A stretch of 64,000 bases of DNA from Chrysomallon squamiferum. Its lineage: Eukaryota; Mollusca; Gastropoda; Neomphalida; Peltospiridae. Below the pieces are notes generated by a model, which was not told the origin of the DNA, made no database searches, and saw nothing but the letters and a program-made list of their open reading frames with translations. How positions within the stretch are numbered: the stretch's first letter is position 1; each line of letters begins with the position of its first letter. The translations under genes were made by a program, and so were the position numbers. The stretch spans positions 2,253,939-2,317,938 of the forward strand of contig CM022671.1 in NCBI GenBank assembly GCA_012295275.1. Reading direction: 5' to 3'. Positions 16,373 through 33,689 of the stretch are shown here, piece after piece.

Positions 16373-16439
16373 ATATAATAAACAGTTAATATTAATACTA
16401 TATTGCACATACAGGTGAATTATATATTGATGCATATCG

Positions 16440-17170
16440 CCCATAATTAACAATTACATCTGCTTAATGAAATGTAACAATAACTTCGTTTTTGTGCCTA
16501 GTTTACTTACTACAAAATCACTTCTCCCAGAGAAACGGAACAAAAAAGCTATCAACTGGCATTCTGTCATTGCTTAATCTACATGGGCAGCGTAACAATG
16601 ACTAAATAGGGGACGTTATGTCCCACCCTGATTCCTGACGAAATGCCACCACATGTAATTTTATTTGGATAAAAAAAAAATGTATAAAACAAAACCATAA
16701 AGTGGATAAACCCAAAAACGTTTAGAAGTGAAATAGAAAATATAATGAAGAAACGTAGTTACGTAGGGTTCTAGCTTATACTTTTCATAGTTTATACTGA
16801 TAGGTTATAAATAATATAATATATTAATATTTAATTGTCGTTTATGATGTCTTGTAAGTTGTAAAATTATAGAATCATAGAAATGCTTTTATTAAACCTG
16901 CTGAGAGCTTTTAATGCAAAATGACAGTAACAGTAACACCGATATTCACTGTTCATCTGTTACTTCCTGTTCATTCTGTTGTCACAGGAGTAGGCAGTGA
17001 TGCCGCTGTATGACAGTGCCGTATACACCGTATTGACCACAAATATTTTACAGAATACAGGATGTGGTCCTTAAATCTGTTTAATGTAATCAAATCATAT
17101 AATCAGTTTATTAGTAGTATTTGTACCAGATACATTTGAATGATTATGAAAAAAAATCCATCAATAATAT
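16440..17170. promoter_or_regulatory. Head-to-head GTF2H3/EIF2B1 intergenic region, copy A
   Basis: The block with AACTGGCAT, CTACATGGGCAGCGTAACA, GTGACTAAATAGGGGAC-like and TTCATCTGTTCTTTACTTCC-like segments recurs at 52030-52740 (inverted) and 58800-59500. It sits between the divergent GTF2H3 and EIF2B1 remnants, the position of a shared bidirectional promoter and first exons. Its conservation relative to the flanking introns supports that, but I cannot place either first exon. Confidence 0.45.
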
Positions 17171-17609
17171 ATTTTTTTCAACAGTAATAGTCAGAATTGG
17201 CAGTTATAATTTTTTCTCTGTATTTTGTTGGAGGATATGATTTGTTTTGTTGTAATTATCCAATACATTTTGTTTTTCTATTAATTTCCTTAGTGCCACA
17301 TACTGACATAGCATCATTAAGATATAGATATCTTGCAGCCTGTATGCACAGAATATAATTATGGGTTAATATCAGGTTACATTAAAGGACAAATGAGAAT
17401 AGATTATTGGCAAAGTTGTTATATTAGTCTTATTTCTTTTGAACATTTTAAAACATTTTATTCTACATCATCTGTGCACATCTTCTATGAATCCAAACAG
17501 GTACAGGTATATTTCCTTTTTAATATGAATCATGATAATATGACTTACCTATTTTAACAAACAACAACTATAGTATTATTTTCTTTAAAACTGTATTTCA
17601 GATATACCA

Positions 17610-17792
17610 AGTTAATCAAAGATAACCCAAACATGTCATTAAAACTCTTCTCAAATTTATTGAAGTAAATAAAGGTAATTTGTTTCACTAAACAAAGAGG
17701 CACCTGTAGGAAAAACAATTTTTGCTTCCCTTGTCACACATTCAGTTAAATATTTTAATAATACTAGAGAAAACAAAAGTACCTGTAACAAC

Positions 17793-17826
<34 letters not shown>

Positions 17827-19090
17827 CAGTTGAGACATTAGCTGAGATGAGAGCTCGACTGAAGGATGCTATAAATACCCTGAGTCAAACAGAAAGCAGT
17901 GTCACATCAATTTCATCTGGATGTGAACTCTTCTTAAGATTTATCACACTGGCAAATCTTCAGCATTCAGTAAGTATTGATTCTATCAAACAAGCCTTCC
18001 AATAAGATCTACACATTAAGGAGCAAGTCTGAAACTTTAATTTCAGAGGCTAAAATAATATATTATTATTTTCTGATTCACTGACTAATCTGAATGAGTT
18101 ATGTAAGATATATGCTATTTTTGGATCTGTTTATGAAATAAAAAAAAATATTTTCAGTGAAAGATGTTGCTGGTAATATCTTACTGTGAATTTTAGCATA
18201 TTGCATCCTTAGTTTCCCATTAAAATTTCAACCCTGTATTCCACAAGTAATTTATCAAAGGTACATATTTTACTGTCTGTGAGAAGTAACATTTAAAAGA
18301 GTTTTGGTGCAGAGAGTTTTAGTTAAGTGTTGATAAGTACAGTTAAGAAGTAGAATCATGTTTATTATTACTGAAAAGTTTATCAGAATCAGGTCAGTTT
18401 ATTTCTGGCATAGTGGAATGAATACAGGTTGAAGATTCCTTATCTGAAATGTTTTGGAATGGATGTGTTTTGGATATTTGAATTTTTCAGATTTTGGAAT
18501 ATATGATACATAGAATAAGATCTAAGTATGATCATGAAATCTACTGATATGTAATACACAGCTAATACAAATAGTTGGCAGATATTTTAATATTTAATCC
18601 TTATAATTTGTGCATGCTTAGTCATGCAAAATTATAATGTATCTAAAAGCCTCAGAAAACATTTATGTTTTGGATAAGAAATCTGCAATCTTTGTTAGGT
18701 TTATCATTTAAATGTTCCTCTGTTTTATCTATGTTCTGTTGAAAGAAGACATAATAAACTGATCCATTAATTTTGAAATTACTAATTTTGTTCTTGTTTA
18801 CTGTAAGTTAACTGTAAAATACATTTATTTGTTATGCCATTTAACAAGTTTTTTATTGTTGTAAGATAATGTATATCATAATTACACACACACACACACA
18901 CACTTACACACACATAATAATTTATAATTATTTTAGAGATCTCTTTATTTAATTACATTGATTTCTGTTTTAGGATTTTCAAGAATGTCAAAAGTTTCTG
19001 GTACTGCAAGGGAATTTATTTCTTCAAAAAGTTGCAAGTTCCCGTCAGAAGATTGCCAGATTAGCTCATCCATTTATTACAGATGGAGCA
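17610..19090 (+). pseudogene. EIF2B1: EIF2B1-like (eIF2B alpha) exons 2-4, copy A, exon 2 frameshifted
   Basis: eIF2B alpha is the regulatory subunit of the guanine-nucleotide exchange factor for eIF2. Exon 3 (17830-17969, VETLAEMRARLKDAINTLSQ onward to LANLQHS) and exon 4 (18974-19090, DFQECQKFLVLQGNLFLQKV to HPFITDGA) are fully open, with proper AG and GTAAGT borders. Exon 4 has none of the stops found in copies B and C. Exon 2 (about 17610-17674) lacks 16 nt (the GCTGCTGTTGCAGCC stretch seen in copy C), which shifts the frame before IKTLLKFIEVNK. The gene would continue past 19091 but runs into the N gap. It may be a dead copy or a real gene with an alternative start. Exons 3-4 are well conserved. 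Confidence 0.7.
18425..18705. mobile_element. MITE-like element in EIF2B1 intron 3
   Basis: The left end GAAGATTCCTTATCTGAAAT and the right end, read inverted, GATTGCAGATTTCTTATCCA are imperfect terminal inverted repeats around about 280 bp of AT-rich DNA. The style is that of pogo/Tigger-derived non-autonomous elements. Copies B and C keep only a piece of the right end (51120-51165 inverted, 60420-60465). Confidence 0.45.
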
Positions 19091-19369
19091 GTAAGTTATC
19101 TCCCCCTTGCTTGTAATCATAAATTATATTCAGGCCTTAAATATCAATATAAATGTAATTCATACTTAAATTTAAAAGTTCTAACATCCAAAATCCCTTT
19201 TAACTATATACAAAGACACACAATTACAATTGATAATATAGTGTCCATGAATTTATTTAATGGAAAATTGTCTGTACTAACCAGATATAAATTATTCAAG
19301 TATCCTTCTACACCAGCAATCTTTTTAAAATAATCTTCACACACATACACACACACACACACACACACA

Positions 19370-19569
19370 NNNNNNNNNNNNNNNNNNNNNNNNNNNNNNN
19401 NNNNNNNNNNNNNNNNNNNNNNNNNNNNNNNNNNNNNNNNNNNNNNNNNNNNNNNNNNNNNNNNNNNNNNNNNNNNNNNNNNNNNNNNNNNNNNNNNNNN
19501 NNNNNNNNNNNNNNNNNNNNNNNNNNNNNNNNNNNNNNNNNNNNNNNNNNNNNNNNNNNNNNNNNNNNN
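19370..19569. other. Assembly gap, 200 N
   Basis: Exactly 200 undetermined bases, the same size as the second gap, so these are placeholder joins rather than measured distances. The left flank ends in (CA)n. The right flank begins inside inverted repeat 1. Confidence 0.98.
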
Positions 19570-19906
19570 CAATAAAAATACAATAATCATTCTTTGATAG
19601 CTCACATTAAATCACTTAATGAAACAGCTGCTTGAACTGAACAACAGTTTTACTTAAGAACACATTTGTACAATGAAGTAAAAAAAACACACGAAACACT
19701 GGAAGTGAGTGTTCACTGACCCATCCTTGCTCTTTAATCTACTCTTTCGTTCAGGCTGTTGTTGACCTTTGTTAGTCTGTGAGCGAGAGTCCTAAATTTC
19801 GAGTCTGAATTTCAAATCTAAAATGAATTTCCAATGAAGTGTTCAAAATCAACTGATGGACATTTCAGTTAGTATTTTTCTGTTCTTTTGGCAAAAATAT
19901 TTTAAG

Positions 19907-21350
19907 ATGGCTGTTCGATTCTTCTTGTGCTCCATAGTAACTATAGTTGAAATTGCTAACCTGATGACAATATGCACTGTGAGTAGAACTAAAGACACTA
20001 CTTTAATTTCAGAAAGCAGTGTTCTCAGCGAGGATGACGTTTAGAAGACGTGTACGTACTGCGCTAACTCTGCTAGTGTGTGCCACTGCTCTTAATGTGC
20101 TGATATTCACACATCCTTATAGTGATTCGGTATCCATGTTTACATCAAAGATACACGAACCGTTCGACTCTTCGGCAAAACGAAATATACTGCAATCTGA
20201 TATAAAGATGTTAAAATTGTTGGCCACCAAGTTGAACAGAGAGCAACAGGTTAAGAATTTGGATAAATTTACAATCAACTTGAATAAAGATTCTGTCATT
20301 ATTCTTGTTCAGGTTCACGATCGAGCAGAAACCTTGAGCCTGCTCGTGGAATCTCTTCGTAACGTGCTGTACATTAACGAATCTCTGCTCATATTTAGTC
20401 ACGATGTCTACAATGAAGAGATATTCGATATAATCCAAGCAATAGATTTCTGTCTCTTTATGCAGATATTCTATCCCTACTCTATTCAGATATATCCCAA
20501 GAGCTTCCCAGGCGACCATCCGAACGACTGTTCTTCAACTAGCAGTCAGACAGCTGCAGTGAATCTGAACTGTAACAATGCCTTATATCCAGATACATTT
20601 AGCCATTACCGGAAAGGCTGTGTCTCTCAGATAAAACATCACTGGTTGTGGAAAATCCATTTTGTGTTCGACAGAGTAAGGCTATTACGTGAATTTAACT
20701 GAACTGTGCTGCGTTTGGAAGATGATTATTATTTAGCTGATGACGTTATTTATTTTATTCGTAATCTCAATGAGCTGAAAAAAGAATGGTATCCTTCTGT
20801 CAAGATGTTCAGTATGTGGAGTAACGAAGATATTTCTGAAATGGTGTTTACGTCAGCATCGCACATGGCTAAAGTGCAGTTATACTACCCAGGAATCTTT
20901 GGTGGACTCGCTTTTTCGTGAGAGTTTTGGGACATACTGAGATCGTGTGCGAAATACTTTTGCACGTTTGATGATTACAACTGGGACTTCAGTCTGCAGT
21001 ATGTCTTGAAGGCTTGCCTCAAAGATAATCTTAAAATTTTAACTTCTATATCCAATCGAATTTTCCATATTGGCAAGTGTCATGGTATTCACAGAAATGT
21101 GACCAATTGCAGTGTTGAGGACACTGTAAATTTTGTAAGAAAAATTCTAAAACATTACAGGTCAAACCTCTTCCCTAGATACATTTATAACATTATATCA
21201 AACTACCAACCTTACGGGAGGGTATGGAGGGTGGTCAGATCCACGTGACCAGATGCTGTGCATGAGTATGATGACCAACGTCACCAATGGCGACGACAAA
21301 TTTCTTACAAAAATACACAAGACCCTGGGAAACAATAATTTAAACATCTG
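19907..21350 (+). pseudogene. MGAT2: MGAT2-like copy with N-terminal anchor but several disabling mutations
   Basis: A frame opens at ATG 20034 with MTFRRRVRTALTLLVCATAL followed by NVLIFTH. This is a basic start and hydrophobic helix that fits the type II Golgi anchor missing from the copy at 5596-6747. The catalytic region then matches that copy until TGA at 20700-20702 replaces the GGA of NGT. A second TGA at 20919-20921 replaces AGA before EFWDILRSCAKYF, and a small deletion near 21190-21205 shifts the frame before GGYGGW. The LEDDYYLADD and DDYNWDFSLQYV motifs survive in separate frames. Read through, the gene would be the usual MGAT2 length, but as written it stops after about 220 codons. 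Confidence 0.85.
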
Positions 21351-21441
21351 AACTTTAAATGCAGTGTAACAATTCTTCACAAGCAAGTTGCATTAAAGAA
21401 AAAGGACTTTATAATGAGCAATAATAATAATGATGATGATG

Positions 21442-21480
<39 letters not shown>

Positions 21481-21676
21481 TTATTGTTGTTGTATCATTT
21501 TATTCTCGTGTATACTTCATAGTGAGACAGATATTTTTAGTTTTGTGCCTTTATATATATTTTTTGTTATTGTTGCTTTATTTATATAATAATAATTGAT
21601 TTTCAGATTTAAAGCTCTGACAGTATTGCAAGAAAGACAGCCTTTGTGAAAAAAAAAAAGAAAAGAAAAGACATAT

Positions 21677-21722
<46 letters not shown>

Positions 21723-21971
21723 GTAATAATAGTAATAATTTTTGAACAATGGAACTACAAACTCTATGGGCATTCATTATTGAGTGTGAAAAAAGAAGAA
21801 GAAAAAACATAAAATAATAATAATAATAATAATAATAATAGTAATAATAGTAATAATTTTTGAACAACGGAACTACAAACTCTATGGGCATTCATTATTG
21901 AGTGTTTCGGAAACTGCATGGTGACTTTTCTAACGCTTTGCAAAACGAAAGTTTCTCCAGCTGTTTACAAT

Positions 21972-22611
21972 ATGCCGCTTTACGTGTTCGACATCATCTT
22001 CGCGATTTCTTTGTGTTATTCTGTGAGACAGCTGCACGTCTTCTGTTCTGAACGTCGTTGTAGTGATAACATCAGCACAGTCTAATGTCTGTAGAATCTA
22101 CTATTTGACTGTTACTGAATCCGCTCTGGAACGTCTTACAACTAAAACGTTTTATGTTCAGTTTAACAAATCATCTCTGATCATCTGTATATGCGGAATT
22201 GCGTCATTTGTGGTGATTCTTTCCACGTTCCGTAACTCTGAAATCTTATTTTACAGATTTATGATAATCCAGTCACTGTTTATTCTTCCACTATCTGCTG
22301 AATCGTGTTTGATATTTCGTGTTAAACAGCTTTGCGGGGAGATAATCCTTGCAATGCCTACCTATGATAAACAATTACTTTCTACGATAAAGTACGTTAT
22401 ATGTGCGACTTTGCTGTCTTTTCTAATATATTCTATATTCTCCGTTGTTCTGATTTTTGAACACATTTATCCCAAAGAAGCAACCAACGAATTAGCTGTA
22501 ATTATCATTGCTGCATCCGTTCTGAAATGCATTTCTAACTTGATTGTCTATGTTTTGACTATCAACTGCACAAATCGTGTAAGAAAAATGGTAATCTGCG
22601 ACGGATTATAG
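21972..22611 (+). CDS. Unidentified multi-pass membrane protein, apparently frameshifted
   Basis: ATG at 21972 opens MPLYVFDIIFAISLCYSVRQ, a likely signal peptide or first helix. That frame stops at about 22082. The overlapping frame from 22063 continues through ITSAQSNVCRIYYLTVTES to a stop at 22609-22611, with hydrophobic segments at SLIICICGIASFVVIL, a central FILPL region, ICATLLSFLIYSIFSVVLIF and LAVIIIAASVLKCISNLIVY, which suggests three or four more helices. A single-base shift near 22060-22080 would join both parts into a protein of about 210 residues. No family is recognised with confidence. The ORF is intronless and absent from the other arm of the inverted repeat, where the flanks meet directly at about 5080. 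Confidence 0.5.
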
Positions 22612-23917
22612 AACATTTTTACATATACACTAACTTAAAACGAAAAGAATAAACAGTTAATTAGACACGTATTTTTTTATTTTTGTTTTATTTTATGTTT
22701 TATTAATTTATAAACAGCACATCAAAGTAATGCCTAATATGAATAAAACGATTCTCTACATTTGTATAATCAGTCTAGAGACAAGATAAGAATCCAGAGC
22801 ACATAAACTATGTATAGATATAAATACTAAATAAATAACAAAATAAATAGAAGACTTAACTCAAATGAATTTGATAAATATGCAGACACACACACAGACA
22901 CATATAGATGTAAATGTATTTATTGATACAAAAAACCAGCAACAGCAGATGATATTTACAAGTGTGTACATTAGCGAAAACTTAAACTGAAGCACATATC
23001 CAGAAATAAACACAAAATTCATATATTTTCTGATTTATAAACTTGGCACAACGTAATTAATTCGTACTAGTCTTAATAGCTCTAAACGTTGAGTAATATA
23101 TTTTAAATCACAAACATTCAGAAAAAAGTCGCTTTCTTTAAAACAAACATATATTTTTGGATCTGTATATAATCGAACAAGGATAAGTTGAACACTGATT
23201 TCTCGAGAAACAGAATACCATTTACAAAAAGTTTAAAGTTACTTCTGTTTAATTGCTGACTCAGAGCTTAAAAGAACAGTTTGAAAATAATTTTCATTGG
23301 AAACATATATAAATAGTTCTATTTAAGAACTATTTTGGAGGCTGAAACGATATCAATATACTTGAATCTACTATTCTTGAGAGCAGTGAGTTGAGAACAT
23401 TTTTATATTAGTTAGGATTACAGAATAAATAAAATAACTGGTTACTTCATATATATATACACACACATACATACATACACATATATCCATTTCTGAATGT
23501 ACTTCTCTAATGTAAAAATATTTAAATTCATAACTTGTCTTGTATTTATAAATTAAAAAATGCTTCATCAAAATCTATCTATGTAACACATATTATGCTA
23601 TAAACACGTCATTATTATTATTTATTTTATTCGAATATAAAACATCTATCAATTTGTCTCTCTATGAATTTATTCCTATTAAAAGAGTTCCTTTCATAAT
23701 GTCCTGAATCCAGCCGTCTTCGGATGTCAAGTAATGCATAATATGCACAATATTCCATTAAATATTTTTCGTTTTTCTCATATTTATAGATTATGTACTG
23801 ATAGCAGTCAGTACTTCAGATATATGTGAAATTATCTTAGCTCTTTTAAATCCCAATATTAACATCATCAAAACAAAACAAACATCAAAGGATTCCAACT
23901 TCATTTCAGTCTTCTCC

Positions 23918-23923
23918 TTTATT
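23918..23923 (-). terminator. Poly(A) signal of the EGF-TM gene 1 / tail copy
   Basis: AATAAA on the minus strand, 20 nt beyond the stop of the terminal exon. It is the counterpart of 3714-3719. Confidence 0.5.
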
Positions 23924-23943
23924 CTACCATATTCTTCTGAAAG

Positions 23944-29028
<5,085 letters not shown>

Positions 29029-29370
29029 CTGGAACAATAAAATATCAAGAAGTGAAAAATGTCTTACTGTTAACTTATATTTATTTATTTATTATTATTA
29101 TTTTTTTAATTTGTTAAATTTGTTAATATTATTCATTCATTCTTTCGTTCATTTTAGTCTCGGAATTGTATCGATTAGTTACATTTGATTGTAAATGTTA
29201 TTTCCTTAGTTTCAACTTCCGTAACCTTTTATTTGATTACCAGTTTGATTCCCAGTTTGTTTAAATTAAATTTTGTTGGTGTCTATGATCTCATGAAATG
29301 ACTTGTAATTTTAATTACTTGCTAATATCTACTGTCTTCTAATAATTAAATTATATTGTTTATTAAAGTG

Positions 29371-29545
29371 CCACATGACAGTAAAACAGTTCATAATATT
29401 TATTTACATTAAATAATATTATAAAAAGAAGGTAGTCGTTGAGAAGAATAATACCAAATGTAAAAGTAAACAAATAAATAGGTAATTAAAACTACAGCTT
29501 AATATTAAATAAGGATCCCCTTGCGCCTTTCAAAAGATTATCGTT
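29371..29545. repeat. Local dispersed repeat, copy 2
   Basis: Longest copy of the block described at 28000-28117. Same orientation, upstream of the EGF exon of gene 1. Confidence 0.6.
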
Positions 29546-29549
29546 CATA

Positions 29550-31838
29550 GAGCAATATAGTAAAAATGGAGTTTATAATCATTAACACTTAGAAAAATTA
29601 AAGAAATATTCTGTCAGTAGGAGGCCTATTACCTCTTCCTGTTTCAAAATAATTATATTAAAGGGAGGTTAACAGTGTTAAACACCGATAAAACTTTAGA
29701 AATAACTATTTGACTATATAATTCAGGATACAAATAATGTATTATATATTCATAAAATCTTAATTTATTATCATTTAACTGACTTCTCTAAAACATTAAA
29801 TCAATCTTTTTTCGTCGTTTCTATTTTAAATGTCCTTCAAATTAATCCTTCTCACTATATGTTTTCTGTGATATCTGCTTACATTGTCTTGTTTGGGGTA
29901 TTTTGCCAGCATGACTTCTCGAAACAAACCATTTTATTACATTCTTTATTAGATACTGTCATTGCGTTCGAATCACTTTAATAGTTTACACTAATCTTGT
30001 CATAAAATAATCAGTCAGAACTGTTGGAAATAAATTCAGTACTTTTATATCTTTCAAACAAATCTAAGACGAAGTTTTTCTTTATGTAGCTTGTTTATCT
30101 CTCTGTCAATATATAGGGTCTACATTACTAAGAACATATATATAAATAAGTATGAATAGTTCCTCTTGGAATTTATTCACTGATGTGTATCATGCGCTGT
30201 GTAAACAGTGACCCAAAGGTTTAATTAATTTGACAAATCAGTTCTTATGACATCATTCTAAGAAATACTTTCGTATTTAAAATAAAAGGTTTCCTTGTTG
30301 AATCTTTAATATCAGAGACAGAAAAGAAAGAAACAAATAATTATGTAATATCATCTACGTGACTATCGGGATGAATCAGTACTCTTGTGTAAAGTTTTAA
30401 GTCCTAGCTTTACAAATTTGACTTTATATATATGTACAGGCATATGTATGTGTATCTATGTATGAATGTGTCCTTATTAAATAAAGCGACTGAGAACATA
30501 TAAAAAAATAGTTTAAAAGAAAACAGACGACAGTATAATTATATTTACATACTAGTTGTACAGACACACACAGACACAACACGTATTTATTTTATCATCA
30601 GATCTGTAAACTGTAATGTATAAGACATTTTTAAATTAGTTTTAATATAAAAATTCTGCTGTAGTCAATGCAATTAATAATAATAATAATAATAAAACTT
30701 ATATAAGGCAGAAACAGAAACAAATTGCTTTATATACGATGATATTAAGTTCAAAGAAGCTGAAATAGATGATATAACACTTAAGTTTTAAGTAGAATAG
30801 TAAAGTTAATCTAAATGTTTTACCTCCGTATATGTATATAAATCCAAACAGGTATATTCCTCTGACGAACTAACCAGCTAACGTCGTTGTGTTTTGTTTC
30901 TTTCCCACTGTTTTTTTGCTGTTTTCCACTCAGATCCTGGTACCAGTGTAATCATTTAATCTTTCTACTTACGACACACAATAAAACAACTGTTCAGCGC
31001 ATGTCACAGTGAGCTTAGTAACGAACAATAGCAGTGAAACTTGAGCACAAGAAAGACTTAACTAACAATGTCTATTTCTTTACGTAGACGGAGATCTGTA
31101 TTTGTATATCACTGGTATGAAAAAGATTGGAAACAAAGACACGCTCAGCCCCGTAGTTTTAAGAGAAAAAGACTACGAAAGGCTTGCTTCACAGCGGCTT
31201 CCTCTGATAAACACGTTAATTTGTTTCTGTCAGTTAAGAAGCCAAAGCTGACATTTTTCTTGGTGTATATATGCACATATAATCCGTAACGAAACACCTA
31301 ACAAAAGTCATTTGTGTATTATTAGTTAGCGTTACGACATACGTATGTTATAACGTCTACAGATGACAGAGTTTTGTTTTGTTCCTTTTTTAAATTAATA
31401 TTATAACAAATATAAAAATTGTACGTGTTAGAAATAGTATATTTCTTGTAACGTTTTTTGTTGTCGTAGTTGTTGTTTTTAAATATATCAGTAAATAAAT
31501 AAATATAAGAATGAAATACAAATTCACATAAGAAAAAACTTTCAGTTGACAATTTACTTATTTTCAGGATAATAAAGAAGTAAAGAGAAAGGAAGGAGAG
31601 AGAAGAAATAACGAAAAAACACACATTTACTTGTGTAAATATCTGGAATAAAAAACAGTTACAATATAATAGAGAAGCACAAATGAGTAAAGAAAGAAAG
31701 ATTAAAGATGAACAAAGAATTTTAATTAATTTACAAGACTTCTAAATACAAAACTTCCATTCATATTATGTATTACACTGATTGTTTGTCATATTAACGT
31801 ATATAAATGAATAAATAAAGAAAGAAAGAAAGAAATGA

Positions 31839-31880
<42 letters not shown>

Positions 31881-33420
31881 GCCTTCTATCAAGAAGCAGA
31901 ATAGTATTATAAAAAAGAAGACGCAGCATGATTTTAAGCCCTACAGACACCCACTTAAGTCATAAACTAAAATAACAAGATCACTGATCAGCAAATAGAA
32001 ATATCGCCTTTTCTCGATAAACGTTCAAGGAGTCCTCAGAAAAGACCTTTTATCTGTTAATCTGAGCTGTCACGCGAGGTAAGTCTGTGCTGGATAGTCA
32101 ACAAATGATCCTTTACATGGACCTTTCAAGGTAATATATAAGTTGTATAAAATGACTCACATTTCACACTTGAGTGAATATCTTTAGACCACTGCACAGT
32201 ACACAGAGTGTTACGTAGACGTTAATAGTATTACCAGTGATTTTCTATTTACTTTAAATAACAGCAATTTACCAATGCTAAAACAATCTACTTTAGAACA
32301 AATTTCAAAATTATTCATAAATCTACTCCATGTTTGTAAATTTATAACACAATAGTTTTCATTCTTCCTGTTTCTTTTCAAACAGAAAATACTTTTTTGT
32401 AATGTCTGCTGTGTCTTCGCACTTCACAAGAAACTGAACAAGAGTACGTATGTTCTAAATGAAAGAAACAAAGAAAAATGGAAGAAGTAAATAATAATAA
32501 TATTAATAATAATAAAAAGAAATGAAAATACAGAAAAAAATGAGGAATGAAGAAACTAAAAAGGGAAGGATAGCTCTTGCATTTCTGTAATAACTTTCTA
32601 AATTACTGAAACTTTTCTAACATAATATTCTACTACAATAACACTTCATCTATGAATATCCTTTTTTCTAAAACAATCTTCTGAAACATCAGTACTACTA
32701 GAAGTGCTGTGTTTGATCTGTTTTGTCTATAACAGTCTTCTAACATACTAGCTCTACTACTATAATTACGCTTCTTTGTCTGTAACGATATACTAACACA
32801 TTAACACTACAGTTGTATTAGTGTTGTTGTTTTTGTTGTTGTTTGTTTTGAGAATGGTTGCTATAAAATCAACACAATAAATTACACAAATTGTTTTCGA
32901 ATCAAAGATATTTCCTTTTATTTATCCATCTTTTTTAAGATCAGATCTCTGCTCCTGTAAAGTTCTGTCACGTGACTTTGTGCATACTGATTAATATGAT
33001 GGGGTGCTGGGTTTTATGTTTTCTTTCCGATGTAAATATTTTTTCTTTTTTAAGCAGTATACATCTAACTACATAGGCCTTTGGCAAAGTTGTAAATTGG
33101 TTCTTGATGTTTCTTTGGGGTCTTTTTTTTTTATCGTGTCTTCCATCTTTTCTCTTTTCGATAATTTACTTCTTCTTCTTCTTTTATCATTGTAATTCTA
33201 GTATTTATTACAGTTATCATCATCATCATCATTATTATTATGGTTATTATTATTATTATTGGTTTTTCTCTTTTTCTTTTCTTTTCTGCCTTTCTTTGTT
33301 TCGACATTTCGAGATTTAAAATATAATTAAAACCTACAAATACAGACACATTACTTTTCTTCTTCTTTGTCCGTCTTTCTTTTTCTTTTTCATTTTTTAT
33401 CTTTCATTTCTTAATTTTTT
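29550..33420. other. Upstream region of gene 1 with duplicated blocks, no clear exon
   Basis: About 30200-31040 matches 41690-42390 in the same orientation, and part of it matches 38700-38960 inverted. About 31880-32830 matches 44390-45060 inverted. These blocks show that the spacers of the EGF cluster were copied together with the genes. (TTA)n lies at 31838-31880. The 73-codon frame at 31068-31289 is basic and unassigned, and I do not call it a gene. Confidence 0.6.
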
Positions 33421-33449
33421 CAGTTTTCTTTCCTTTCATTCATTTCTTT

Positions 33450-33577
33450 TTATTTATATATTTATTTCATGACGTGGGCTCGCAACGGAAACCTATGCAC
33501 AGACAAACTAGGATCAGTGTGTGAAGGTGCCACAAAGCTGAAAATCAGAACTGGAGAAAACATAACCATACTTTGAT
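33450..33577 (+). pseudogene. Duplicated exon-like block, copy 1 (ARNG...ATKLKIRTGENI)
   Basis: A plus-strand frame reads MTWARNGNLCTDKLGSVCEG then ATKLKIRTGENITIL and a stop. A paralogous block at about 45190-45290 encodes LARNGILLTDELVSVFEG and ATKLKIRTGENITI. The frame is kept between two diverged copies, which suggests past coding function. No domain is recognised and no flanking splice sites are convincing. Confidence 0.35.
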
Positions 33578-33689
33578 GAATAACGAAAGAGCGATATATT
33601 TTCTTTTTTTTAAATGCATTTTTCAAAAATTATAATAAATATAAAATATTTATTTATTTGTTTGTTTTTTGTTTGTCTTACTCTCTTAT

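Noticed and set aside
19204-19605. Open frames spanning the N run
   Set aside because: Artefact of translating undetermined bases. The same holds for 53692-54194.
20117-20519. Minus-strand frames over the MGAT2 copy
   Set aside because: Shadows of the transferase coding strand; the same shadow appears at 6436-6744.
31068-31289. 73-codon basic frame MSISLRRRRSVFVYHW
   Set aside because: No homology recognised, lies in a duplicated spacer, and no splice or polyadenylation context.
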